From Nostoc desertorum CM1-VF14 (GTDB lineage Bacteria > Cyanobacteriota > Cyanobacteriia > Cyanobacteriales > Nostocaceae), in NCBI GenBank assembly GCA_019359245.1, contig JAHHHR010000038.1, forward strand, positions 1 through 64,000: 64,000 nt of DNA, written 5' to 3'. Shown here piece by piece: positions 25,410-33,140 of this stretch (position 1 is the stretch's first letter; the number at the start of each line of letters is the position of its first letter). The notes beneath the pieces are model-generated. The model was not told where the DNA came from. It saw only the letters and a list, made by a program, of their open reading frames with translations, and ran no database searches. Both the position numbers and the translations under genes were made by a program.

Positions 25410-25718
25410 TCATAATATCCATTCCGAAGAACGTTCGCCTAAATCGAGAGGAATGCTAACAGCTTTGCCGAGCCGGGGGCGATCGCGTGTTTGGGTGATA
25501 AATGTTTGTACTTGTGTTGATCCACCCAAGGCATGAAGATAATTAGCAATGCTATCAAGATGTTCTTGGTACTCTGTCTCGCTCAAGGGAAAAGAAGCTT
25601 GCTCCAAGTATTTCCACATTACTTGCAAAAATATCTTTCCCTGTGCCCGCCGGAACTGGACATCGTAAGAGTATCCCCATTTATCAAGCAACATCTGACG
25701 TAATTCCTGTCCTGTCAT
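25410..25718 (-). CDS. DUF3067 family protein
   Basis: A soluble protein of about 102 residues found in cyanobacteria and plastids, of unknown function. The N-terminal part MTGQELRQMLLDKWGYSYDV and QGKIFLQVMWKYLEQ are what I recognise as DUF3067. I start at ATG 25718; the frame continues to a TTG at 25730. It is transcribed away from petC, and in other cyanobacteria it also sits beside petC-petA, so a link to cytochrome b6f or thioredoxin-like chemistry is possible but not shown. Confidence 0.75.
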   Translation of the reverse strand: MTGQELRQMLLDKWGYSYDVQFRRAQGKIFLQVMWKYLEQASFPLSETEYQEHLDSIANYLHALGGSTQVQTFITQTRDRPRLGKAVSIPLDLGERSSEWIL

Positions 25719-25947
25719 AGCTTTTCTCAATCAGATTTTACATTTAGTTATGATGTTAAGTTCCGTGACTCCAGTATGATAAGGATATAAAGAAATGTAA
25801 TGCTAACAGAAAAGATGCTTTTTATATCTTGCAACAAAGAAGTATGGCATCGTTGTGAGCGCTAGCATTTCGACTTAGACAAGAGTTCCTCAAGTATTAG
25901 TACTTTTGTCAAAATGCTTAACAAAATACACAAAGAGCGCGTAGATT

Positions 25948-26487
25948 ATGGCTCAATTTTCTGAATCAGCAGACGTGCCCGATATGGGGCGTCGTCAGTT
26001 CATGAATCTGCTCACTTTTGGGACTGTCACTGGAGTGGCTCTGGGTGCATTGTATCCCGTTGTCAACTACTTTATTCCACCCGCAACTGGTGGTGCTGGT
26101 GGCGGTGTAACGGCAAAAGACGAGCTAGGTAACGATGTTAGCGTTGCTAAATTTCTAGAAAACCGGAATGCAGGCGATCGCAACCTAGTCCAAGGGCTAA
26201 AGGGAGATCCTACCTATATTGTGGTAGACAGCAAAGAGGCAATCAAAGATTATGGCATTAATGCCATCTGCACCCACTTAGGTTGTGTCGTCCCCTGGAA
26301 CGTTGCAGAGAACAAGTTTAAGTGTCCTTGTCATGGTTCCCAGTATGACGAAACTGGTAAAGTTGTTCGGGGTCCTGCACCTCTGTCTCTGCCTTTGGCC
26401 CATACCAATGTAAGCGACGACAAAATCGTCTTGACCCCTTGGACTGAAACCGACTTCCGCACCGGTGATGCAGCTTGGTGGGCTTAA
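25948..26487 (+). CDS. petC: Cytochrome b6f Rieske iron-sulfur protein
   Basis: The Rieske subunit carries electrons from plastoquinol to cytochrome f in the thylakoid membrane. The 179-residue protein has an uncleaved Tat-type N-terminus (DMGRRQFMNLLTFGTVTG) that forms the membrane anchor, and the 2Fe-2S ligands in CTHLGCVVPW and CPCHGSQYDETG. The Pro-rich lid GPAPLSLPLAH is present. petA follows 106 bp downstream on the same strand, forming the standard petCA operon. Length is normal. Confidence 0.98.
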   Translation: MAQFSESADVPDMGRRQFMNLLTFGTVTGVALGALYPVVNYFIPPATGGAGGGVTAKDELGNDVSVAKFLENRNAGDRNLVQGLKGDPTYIVVDSKEAIKDYGINAICTHLGCVVPWNVAENKFKCPCHGSQYDETGKVVRGPAPLSLPLAHTNVSDDKIVLTPWTETDFRTGDAAWWA

Positions 26488-26527
26488 TAATTTTGTCTTT
26501 AGTCCTTAGTCATTCGTCCTTTATTCA

Positions 26528-26571
26528 GGGCTAAATGACTAATGACTAATGACCAGTGACTAATGACTAAT
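26528..26571 (+). repeat. TGACTAA heptamer repeat between petC and petA
   Basis: Units of AATGACT are repeated five to six times with small changes (AATGACTAATGACTAATGAC). It lies inside the petCA operon, 23 bp before the petA start, so it would be part of the transcript and close to the petA ribosome site. Confidence 0.75.
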
Positions 26572-26593
26572 TCAATCGTTGCCCTTACTAGAG

Positions 26594-27595
26594 ATGAGAA
26601 ATGTTTTCTTCAGAGCGAGGTTAACTCGCAGTGCTAGAGCCATCGTAAAAACATTGCTTATAGCGATCGCCACCGTGACATTTTACTTCACCAGCGATCT
26701 AGCCCTTCCCCAATCAGCTGCCGCCTATCCCTTTTGGGCACAGCAAACCTATCCTGAAACCCCCCGCGAACCAACTGGGCGGATTGTTTGTGCCAACTGT
26801 CACCTAGCAGCCAAGCCTACAGAAGTGGAAGTTCCCCAATCGGTGCTACCTGACACTGTTTTCAAAGCTGTAGTAAAAATCCCTTACGATCTTAGCGCCC
26901 AGCAAGTTGGTGCCGATGGTTCTAAGGTTGGCTTGAACGTCGGTGCTGTACTGATGCTACCTGAAGGCTTTAAGATTGCTCCTGAAGACCGTCTTTCTGA
27001 GGAACTTAAAGAAGAAGTTGGCGACACTCCCTTCCAACCCTACAGCGAAGATAAAGAAAATGTCGTCATCGTCGGACCTTTACCCGGTGAACAGTATCAG
27101 GAAATCGTCTTCCCTGTTCTTTCTCCCAACCCCGCAACCGATAAAAACATCCACTTCGGTAAATATTCAGTTCACTTAGGTGCTAACCGAGGACGCGGAC
27201 AAGTTTATCCTACTGGCGAAAAGAGCAACAACGCTGTTTACAACGCTTCTGCTACTGGCACAATTACTAAGATTGCCAAAGAAGAAGATGGAGACGGTAA
27301 CGTTAAATATCTAGTCAACATCCAACCTGAATCTGGTGATGTTGTCGTTGATACGATTCCTTTGGGACCAGAACTGGTTGTTTCCGAAGGGCAAGCAGTT
27401 AAGACTGGTGAAGCTTTGACCAACAACCCGAATGTCGGTGGATTCGGTCAACAAGATGCAGAAATCGTATTGCAAGATGCCTCTAGAGTCCAATGGATGA
27501 TTGCATTCATCGCTCTTGTAATGTTAGCCCAAGTTATGCTTGTGCTGAAGAAGAAACAGGTTGAGAAAGTTCAAGCTGCTGAGATGAATTTCTAA
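26594..27595 (+). CDS. petA: Cytochrome f
   Basis: Cytochrome f passes electrons from the Rieske protein to plastocyanin or cytochrome c6. The 333-residue precursor has a signal peptide (ARAIVKTLLIAIATVTFYF to AAA), and the mature protein begins YPFWAQQTYP, where the N-terminal Tyr is the axial heme ligand. The heme c motif is CANCHLA. The basic patch, the long beta structure and the C-terminal membrane helix (WMIAFIALVMLAQVMLVLKK) are present. I chose ATG 26594; TTG 26579 is less likely. A strong terminator follows 25 bp after the stop. Confidence 0.98.
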   Translation: MRNVFFRARLTRSARAIVKTLLIAIATVTFYFTSDLALPQSAAAYPFWAQQTYPETPREPTGRIVCANCHLAAKPTEVEVPQSVLPDTVFKAVVKIPYDLSAQQVGADGSKVGLNVGAVLMLPEGFKIAPEDRLSEELKEEVGDTPFQPYSEDKENVVIVGPLPGEQYQEIVFPVLSPNPATDKNIHFGKYSVHLGANRGRGQVYPTGEKSNNAVYNASATGTITKIAKEEDGDGNVKYLVNIQPESGDVVVDTIPLGPELVVSEGQAVKTGEALTNNPNVGGFGQQDAEIVLQDASRVQWMIAFIALVMLAQVMLVLKKKQVEKVQAAEMNF

Positions 27596-27620
27596 ATTCT
27601 TTGCTAAATCATTATTGATG

Positions 27621-27646
27621 AGACAGGCTTATTGCCTGTCTTTTTT
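27621..27646 (+). terminator. Intrinsic terminator of petCA
   Basis: AGACAGGC (27621-27628), loop TTATT, GCCTGTCT (27634-27641), then a T run. It is a textbook rho-independent terminator 26 bp after the petA stop. Confidence 0.9.
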
Positions 27647-27698
27647 AATTGTTAAACAGAGGATGGCACTTGTGTGGTGCTGTAGAAACCTAAAATTT

Positions 27699-27724
27699 AC
27701 CCAAGCCTATGTTTAGGCTTGGGT
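27699..27724 (-). terminator. Terminator-like hairpin of the sugar transferase gene
   Basis: ACCCAAGCCT (27699-27708) and AGGCTTGGGT (27715-27724) form a perfect 10-bp stem with a 6-base loop, 58 bp after the stop of the minus-strand gene. The minus strand after it is AT-rich (GTAAATTTTAGG). Confidence 0.6.
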
Positions 27725-27782
27725 GTATCTAACAATTATCGTGATTGGAAGTTAACAAAAAATTGTGAATAAGGTTAGTTAG

Positions 27783-28832
27783 CTAAACAGCACCACTGTT
27801 TCTATTAAACAGAATAGCTATAGTTTTGAAAATTAGCTTTAAATCGTACACCAAACTCCAATTTTTTTGATACTGCAAATCCAGGTTAATTACATCTTCA
27901 AAACTACGGACTGTAGAACGCCCATTTACTTGCCATTCGCCAGTCATACCGGGTTTAACATCTAAACGTTGCCACTCCGGTACTTCGTAGCGTTCCACTT
28001 CATCGGGTGTAGGCGGTCGAGTGCCTACTAAACTCATTTGCCCTTTGAGGACGTTCCAAAATTGCGGTAATTCATCAAGACTAGTTCGCCGTAAAAAGCG
28101 CCCTACTTTGGTAATTCTAGGGTCATTATCATTCTTGAAAAATGCGCCTTGCACTTGGTTTTTGACTTGGGATTTCTTAGCTTCTGCATCCACACACATA
28201 GAGCGGAATTTCCAAATTTTAAACCGCTTCCCCATCCAACCACAACGGGTTTGGCTGAAGAAAATAGGGCCGGGATCATTAATTTGAATAGCGATCGCAA
28301 TAGGAATAAACAAAAACCCTGTAATTAATAAACCGACCACAGACCCCACAATGTCTAATAACCGTTTCATCCAAGATGCCACAGAAGGGTGAGTAGTGGG
28401 TAACTGCTCTACTTTACGGGAAGTTGTCTTCTGGTTATCTACTAAGTTTTCTTGTTTGATCAGCGACCCATCGCCCACTAGCTCTAAGGGAAAAACCTCA
28501 TTTAATCCCGTGAGTTTTAGAACTGCCATGACTTGAGGCGTTACATTCCGCAGTGTTAATGTAATACCTTGGGTCTGGGCGTATTTAAAATTACTCACCA
28601 GGGCACCTAAACCACTACTATCCATAAAAATAGTTTGGTAAAAGTCAATGATGATTTGTTTAGGATGTGAATTGGATTGAATTAAGCTTTGGCAGGTTTG
28701 TTTAAAGCCTAAAGCCTCCAGCACGCTCAACCGCTTAGGCATCTGCACTATAGCTGTGTCATTTAAGGAATTAACTGGAAAATCGACCTCTGTCGGTTGG
28801 CTTGTCATGAAGCTCTGCACTTTCGTTGCCAT
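27783..28832 (-). CDS. STAS domain-sugar transferase fusion
   Basis: This 349-residue protein joins two modules. Residues about 20-120 form a STAS (anti-anti-sigma) domain, with the phosphorylation-type motif IIIDFYQTIFMDSSGLGALV and VLKLTGLNEVFPLE. Residues about 150-349 form a bacterial sugar transferase of the WbaP/RfbP (polyprenyl-phosphate sugar-1-phosphate transferase) type: one membrane helix (LLDIVGSVVGLLITGFLFIP), DPGPIFFSQTRCGWMGKRF, KFRSM, LRRTSLDELPQFWNVLKGQM, SLVGTRPP and KPGMTGEWQVNGRS. It would start exopolysaccharide units on the membrane, and the STAS part may place this step under partner-switch control (inference). It stands alone between petA and queE. Confidence 0.9.
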   Translation of the reverse strand: MATKVQSFMTSQPTEVDFPVNSLNDTAIVQMPKRLSVLEALGFKQTCQSLIQSNSHPKQIIIDFYQTIFMDSSGLGALVSNFKYAQTQGITLTLRNVTPQVMAVLKLTGLNEVFPLELVGDGSLIKQENLVDNQKTTSRKVEQLPTTHPSVASWMKRLLDIVGSVVGLLITGFLFIPIAIAIQINDPGPIFFSQTRCGWMGKRFKIWKFRSMCVDAEAKKSQVKNQVQGAFFKNDNDPRITKVGRFLRRTSLDELPQFWNVLKGQMSLVGTRPPTPDEVERYEVPEWQRLDVKPGMTGEWQVNGRSTVRSFEDVINLDLQYQKNWSLVYDLKLIFKTIAILFNRNSGAV

Positions 28833-29030
28833 GTATAATGTAATCTGCCAAACGTTATTTTGTCCTACAAAATTACCTAACCTAATATTGGAATCAGTAG
28901 TAATAAGGACTAATTGCTATTTACCGGGGCTGAGATTGGAGATCGCTAGCGACGATTCACAATAGAACAAGAAGCCAAAAAACATCCTTGCTGTTGTGCC
29001 GACGCAGCGCGATCGCGTTGCTCTCATCAA

Positions 29031-29828
29031 ATGATTGCTAAAACTACGGTTACACCTACTGCACGCCTAGTTGAGGTCTTTTCTGCCATTCAAGGGGAAG
29101 GACTAAATGTAGGGACGCGTCAGATATTTATTCGTTTTGCTTTGTGTGATTTGCGCTGTCACTTTTGTGATAGTGCCCACACTTGGAATGCACCTGCTAG
29201 TTGTCGGATAGAGCGATCGCCTGGATTGCGCGATTTTGAAATTCACTCTAACCCTGTCTCTCTACCCATATTAATCGAATGGGTGGAACGACAAAACCTA
29301 CCTTGTCTACACGATAGCATTAGCTTAACAGGGGGTGAACCACTTCTTCATGCCCCATTTTTAATGCAGTTTCTACCCCAAGTGCGAGCCATAACTGGTC
29401 TACCTATATATTTAGAAACTGGCGGACATCGCCCAGAACAACTGGCGATGATTCTCCCCTATTTAGACTCTGTAGGAATGGATTTCAAATTGCCCAGTGT
29501 TAGCGGTGAAAGTCATTGGCTAGAACATGCTAAATCTCTCCAATTGTGTCATGACTCATATTTAAATGTTTTTGTCAAGATAATTGTGTCTCAAAACACA
29601 GATCCAGCCGAGTTGGAACGTTCAGCCTTGCTAGTGGCAGAGGTTAGTCCAGATATCTCAGTATTTTTACAACCTGTGACGCCTTTAGCAGTATCTGAGC
29701 AATTCTCCCCAATACCTATGCTTGCGCCTGCGGCCGATCAAGTTTTGAACTGGCAAGCTTTGATGAAGGGGTTTGTTAAGCACGTGCGTGTGATCCCTCA
29801 GACGCATAAAATGTTGAACCAGCTGTAA
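29031..29828 (+). CDS. queE: 7-carboxy-7-deazaguanine synthase QueE
   Basis: QueE is a radical SAM enzyme that converts 6-carboxytetrahydropterin to CDG in queuosine synthesis. The 265-residue protein has the family start VEVFSAIQGEGLNVGTRQIF, and the cluster cysteines in CDLRCHFC (CxxxCxxC), then LTGGEPLLH, the SAM-binding motif. The mid-part LDSVGMDFKLPSVSGE and the end HVRVIPQTHKMLN are as expected. No other queuosine gene is nearby. It starts at ATG 29031; a HIP1 site lies just upstream. The following 300 bp hold remnants and repeats. Confidence 0.9.
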   Translation: MIAKTTVTPTARLVEVFSAIQGEGLNVGTRQIFIRFALCDLRCHFCDSAHTWNAPASCRIERSPGLRDFEIHSNPVSLPILIEWVERQNLPCLHDSISLTGGEPLLHAPFLMQFLPQVRAITGLPIYLETGGHRPEQLAMILPYLDSVGMDFKLPSVSGESHWLEHAKSLQLCHDSYLNVFVKIIVSQNTDPAELERSALLVAEVSPDISVFLQPVTPLAVSEQFSPIPMLAPAADQVLNWQALMKGFVKHVRVIPQTHKMLNQL

Positions 29829-29830
29829 AA

Positions 29831-30007
29831 GCTTCTGTAAAATTTGAGTTTGATAAAGATGTAGTCAAGAAAAAAGTAAGATTTTATGAAATGCTCATTG
29901 CTACTGCTAATTATCAAGGCAGCAGCCCTCCATTAGATATTCTCAGTCTGAAGCTGGGAATGAGGAGTTTAACTCATCCCACGGCTATGAAAACATCACT
30001 TGTTTGA
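29831..30007 (+). other. Stop-free coding-like remnant after queE
   Basis: A 58-codon stretch without start codon reads ASVKFEFDKDVVKKKVRFYE and continues MLIATANYQGSSPPLDILSL to a stop at 30007. The composition is clearly protein-like, and the last part runs into a repeat. ATG 29891 would give only about 38 residues. It may be the tail of a lost gene or of a mobile element. No family was recognised. Confidence 0.35.
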
Positions 30008-30081
30008 TAATACGCTCCTGCGAACGCGACACTCGTAGACTCGTTAACGCTCCGCTATCGTTTTCTTAAATTGCCGTGGGA
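29977..30081. repeat. Inverted repeat enclosing a small dispersed repeat
   Basis: TCCCACGGC (29977-29985) and GCCGTGGGA (30073-30081) are perfect inverted repeats 87 bp apart. Between them lies the dispersed repeat CTCGTAGACTCGTTAACGCT (30032-30060), which also occurs inside tnpB. The simplest reading is a hairpin whose loop took up the dispersed repeat. Confidence 0.55.
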
Positions 30082-30107
30082 TTTTGCATTTGTAATTAGT
30101 TATTAGT

Positions 30108-30142
30108 ACCAATGACCAATGATCAATGACTAATGACTAATT
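30108..30142. repeat. CAATGAC/TAATGAC heptamer repeat
   Basis: Five to six AATGACC, AATGATC and AATGACT units end exactly at the stop codon of the minus-strand DUF3318 gene. Confidence 0.7.
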
Positions 30143-30785
30143 ACAACCCGCCTTCATCTGGAGCTTTGGATTTAGCTTTAGCCTTATTGGCACTACGTTT
30201 GAGAGCAGAGAGCCTGGCTTCGTATCTCGACCGTTGGCGCTTACTAGGAGTATTGTCAATCAGGGTTTTCAAGGCGCTACCTAGGCTTTTGTAGGCATTA
30301 GGGAGGCTATAACCAAAACGAGTTGCCAAAGCGATCGCTTTCTCATCAGCATTGAGCAATTCTCTTAGTTGCTTTTCACCACTATTCTTTTGGTACAGTC
30401 GCCAGCCTGACACACCACACAGCGACAAAGCTAACACCAAAAGCAATCCATCTTGTACCCACAATTCGCCTACAGCACCACCTAAGCCGATGGCTAGTGC
30501 TGCCATTTCCCAACCATCTTTAGGAATTGTGTCATTTTGAACGCGAGCAACTTCATGCCAGAACAGCAGATTACGCTGATCCATTGCAAGGGCATCCCAT
30601 TTAATCAGGTCAATTTGAATTTCTACCTGGTCTTTACCAATTTCTTCGCAACGAACCAGGGGTGGATTGACCTCAGTTGTGCCTTCAACCGTGACCCAGC
30701 TCTGTAATTCTGGCGGTAGTAAGCCTTTCAACCGCCGTAGTTCACTCATTTCCGCTTTGGCAGAGGAGGTTGCATAGGATGTCAT
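30141..30785 (-). CDS. DUF3318 domain protein (first paralog)
   Basis: A 214-residue protein of unknown function found only in cyanobacteria. Middle hydrophobic segments (MAALAIGLGGAVGELW and GLLLVLALSLCGVSGWRLY) suggest two membrane helices. Before them lies QRNLLFWHEVARVQNDTI, after them LLNADEKAIALATRFGYSLP. The pair HExxx and (E/N)AD....A..GY recalls M48 zinc peptidases (HExxH and ExxxAD), though the second His is an Arg here, so it would not bind zinc normally. The C-terminus is a Lys-rich tail. A second member of the family lies at 58533. It precedes the YbjN gene, transcribed the same way. Confidence 0.7.
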   Translation of the reverse strand: MTSYATSSAKAEMSELRRLKGLLPPELQSWVTVEGTTEVNPPLVRCEEIGKDQVEIQIDLIKWDALAMDQRNLLFWHEVARVQNDTIPKDGWEMAALAIGLGGAVGELWVQDGLLLVLALSLCGVSGWRLYQKNSGEKQLRELLNADEKAIALATRFGYSLPNAYKSLGSALKTLIDNTPSKRQRSRYEARLSALKRSANKAKAKSKAPDEGGL

Positions 30786-30862
30786 AATATCCAGCCCCAG
30801 AAAATTTCAGTATATAGTGAGGGTATCACTTTGGAGTATAGCGATTTAAGTGATGATCCGTC

Positions 30863-31420
30863 TCACTCGCTGGGAAAACTTCCTCGCTTTTTTCGCGCTT
30901 CCATTGCCTTTTCCAGCAAATCTAGCAATCCTGGGGCTTCTTCTTGAATACTTAGTAACAGTCTTTCCCCAAGTTCTACATTCCCCGGATCAAAACCTGT
31001 TACCATAACTTCTTTCAGGCGAGGTATTGCTATACCATCCACAATCTGAATTAACCCACTCAGACAACGGTGAAATTGTTTTTCTGTGAGAATCGAGTCT
31101 TCTAGAGGAAACTCAATAATGGCACGGATTTCGCCATCGGATGGATCATACTCCCATTGCAACATTTTGGTTTCCCAAGAAATAGCAAGCATTGTCTGTA
31201 GGATAACTCCCTTGTGAGGATGGTCTTGAATTCCTGACAGAACTTGAGGGGCAAATACCCGGAAAAATTTTCCCTCTTCATCCAGTTGGACAACTATTAG
31301 GAAATCTTCTAAGTTATCAGCCTCCACACCTGTTATAATCCGGTCTTCTTCTTCATCAAAACGGTAGTCCCAACCAAGGTTATCTAAATAGTTGGCAATC
31401 TGTTTGAGGTTAGCTCCCAT
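30863..31420 (-). CDS. YbjN domain protein
   Basis: A 185-residue acidic soluble protein with a YbjN/type III chaperone-like fold. The start MGANLKQIANYLDNLGWDYR and the strand-rich core DFLIVVQLDEEGKFFRVFAP followed by MLAISWETKMLQWEYD match cyanobacterial YbjN proteins. Family members are thought to bind partner proteins, but no client is known here. The tail LLDLLEKAMEARKKRGSFPS is helical and charged. It lies 78 bp upstream of the DUF3318 gene and could form an operon with it. Confidence 0.72.
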   Translation of the reverse strand: MGANLKQIANYLDNLGWDYRFDEEEDRIITGVEADNLEDFLIVVQLDEEGKFFRVFAPQVLSGIQDHPHKGVILQTMLAISWETKMLQWEYDPSDGEIRAIIEFPLEDSILTEKQFHRCLSGLIQIVDGIAIPRLKEVMVTGFDPGNVELGERLLLSIQEEAPGLLDLLEKAMEARKKRGSFPSE

Positions 31421-31974
31421 AAAAGCCTCATAAGGAACGGTGGAGCAGCTGTTACCAGACCTAGTTTAACCTGCTAGGGATAGTTGTTTAGGTTGGTGTG
31501 GCTACTTCAGATCGCATCAAAGTATGCAATTAGGGAATGGGGCATTGGACATGGGGCATTGGGCATTGAAGTGAAGATAGAAAAAACAGATTTTCATCCT
31601 GGGCTATGAATGATATTTTATGGGGTTCTCTTGCTTATTATTCAAGAAGCGCTCAACGCATTTTTATAATTTTTATTCACTGAAGGATATAAAGCTAATT
31701 CATTGAAATTTTAATATTATCTTCCAGGTTTAATGAATGTATTGCCATATCAAGGATGGTAGCTGTAAGTTAAATAAAACTCGGAAGCTTAAGCCAAGTT
31801 GAAAGATTTGCACTTACCATCTGAGGCTTTTGAAAAAATAAGTAAAAACTTAAACTAGCGTTTTTTAAAGCGAATAAATATAGCACAAAGGCTGGTAGAG
31901 TTTTATATTACAAGCAGCAAAATGTTTTTACTGAATAATTGTAGTGAAAAATACATTTTTTATTGTAGATATCA
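31421..31974. other. Upstream region of the amino acid transporter
   Basis: This 554-bp spacer separates divergent genes. It has a GGGGCATTGGACATGGGGCA heptamer repeat near 31538-31568 and then long AT-rich sequence. An NtcA-like GTA-N8-TAC lies near the end. No gene is seen. Confidence 0.5.
31941..31954 (+). promoter_or_regulatory. NtcA-like site upstream of the amino acid transporter
   Basis: GTAGTGAAAAATAC fits the NtcA consensus GTA-N8-TAC. It lies only 21 bp before the start codon, too close for standard activation at -41.5, so it would act as a repressor site or the true start is later. A chance match is possible. Confidence 0.35.
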
Positions 31975-33063
31975 ATGAAGTTTATGCGTAAATCAGCTTT
32001 AATCTTGGCGATCGCACCTTTAGTCTTTGCGATCGCTGCTTGTGGTGGAGATTCAGGTCAAATAGCAAATACACCCGGCACTCCAGGCAGTAATCCAGCC
32101 CCACCAGCAGTTCGAAATCGCTGGGATAGTATTAAAAGTCGTAGTCAGCTAACTTGCGGTGTCAGTGGCGAAGTCCCAGGATTTAGCTTTGTCGGAACTG
32201 ATGGTAAATATAGCGGTATAGATGTAGATATCTGTCGCGCGATCGCCGCAGCTTTATTTGACAACCCAGATGCAGTAGAATTTCGCAATCTCAATTCCAA
32301 AGAGCGGTTTACAGCTTTGCAAACTGGCGAAGTAGACATTCTCAGCCGCAATACTACCTGGACACTTAGCCGCGATACCTCTGTAGGTTTAGAATTTGCA
32401 CCTGTGGTCTTTTACGACGGACAAGCCATAATGGTTCGCAAAAATAGCAACATTAAGTCCCTGGCAGACTTTAAAAATAAACCCATCTGTGTTCAAACTG
32501 GTACTACTACCGAACAGAACTTAGCAGATCAAATGCGGAAACGGAGCGTTGCATACAAACCCGTTGTCTTTGAAGACGTTAATGTTACCTTTGCTACCTA
32601 TGCTCAAGGGCGTTGCGATGGTATTACAGCTGATCGTTCGGCATTGGTTTCTCGGCGCACGACTCTACCCCAACCAGAAGATAACGTGATTCTTGAGGAA
32701 GTGATTTCTTCAGAACCCCTTGCGCCAGCAGTTGCCAAGGGTGATGCTAGGTGGGGTGATGCTGTTAAATGGGTGGTTTATTCCCTGGTAAAAGCTGAAG
32801 AATTGGGTATTACTTCCCAGAATGTAGGTCAGTTTGCTGCTAGCAATGACCCAGATATTAAGCGTTTTTTAGGAACCGAAGGCAACCTTGGTGAAGGACT
32901 AGGCTTAACTAACGACTTCGCAGCCAGAATAATTAAGCACGTTGGTAACTACGCCGAAATTTACGATCGCAACCTCGGCCCCAAGACAAAACTCAATCTA
33001 CCTCGTGGTCAAAATCAACTCTGGAACAAAGGCGGACTGCTTTATTCTCCACCATTCCGGTAG
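31975..33063 (+). CDS. aapJ: Polar amino acid ABC transporter, substrate-binding lipoprotein
   Basis: A 362-residue periplasmic binding protein of the AapJ/BztA group (NatF in Anabaena). The N-terminus is a lipoprotein signal (LVFAIAACGGDSG). Then a Pro/Gly linker and the family 3 binding fold start: RWDSIKSRSQLTCGVSGEVP, GIDVDICRAIAAALF and VQTGTTTEQNLAD. It lies first in a four-gene cluster with two permeases and an ATPase. The group takes up neutral and acidic amino acids in other bacteria. The first ATG (31975) is followed by MRKS nine bases later as an alternative. Gene symbols follow the aap naming by similarity. Confidence 0.9.
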   Translation: MKFMRKSALILAIAPLVFAIAACGGDSGQIANTPGTPGSNPAPPAVRNRWDSIKSRSQLTCGVSGEVPGFSFVGTDGKYSGIDVDICRAIAAALFDNPDAVEFRNLNSKERFTALQTGEVDILSRNTTWTLSRDTSVGLEFAPVVFYDGQAIMVRKNSNIKSLADFKNKPICVQTGTTTEQNLADQMRKRSVAYKPVVFEDVNVTFATYAQGRCDGITADRSALVSRRTTLPQPEDNVILEEVISSEPLAPAVAKGDARWGDAVKWVVYSLVKAEELGITSQNVGQFAASNDPDIKRFLGTEGNLGEGLGLTNDFAARIIKHVGNYAEIYDRNLGPKTKLNLPRGQNQLWNKGGLLYSPPFR

Positions 33064-33116
33064 GGAGTTAAGAGTTAGGAGTTAGGAATTATTATTCTCC
33101 CTATGGCTCTTGTACT

Positions 33117-33140
33117 CAATGACAAATGACAAATGACAAA
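33117..33140 (+). repeat. AAATGAC heptamer repeat at the permease start
   Basis: Three AAATGAC units (CAATGACAAATGACAAATGA) precede and include the start codon ATG 33133 of the first permease gene. Confidence 0.7.
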
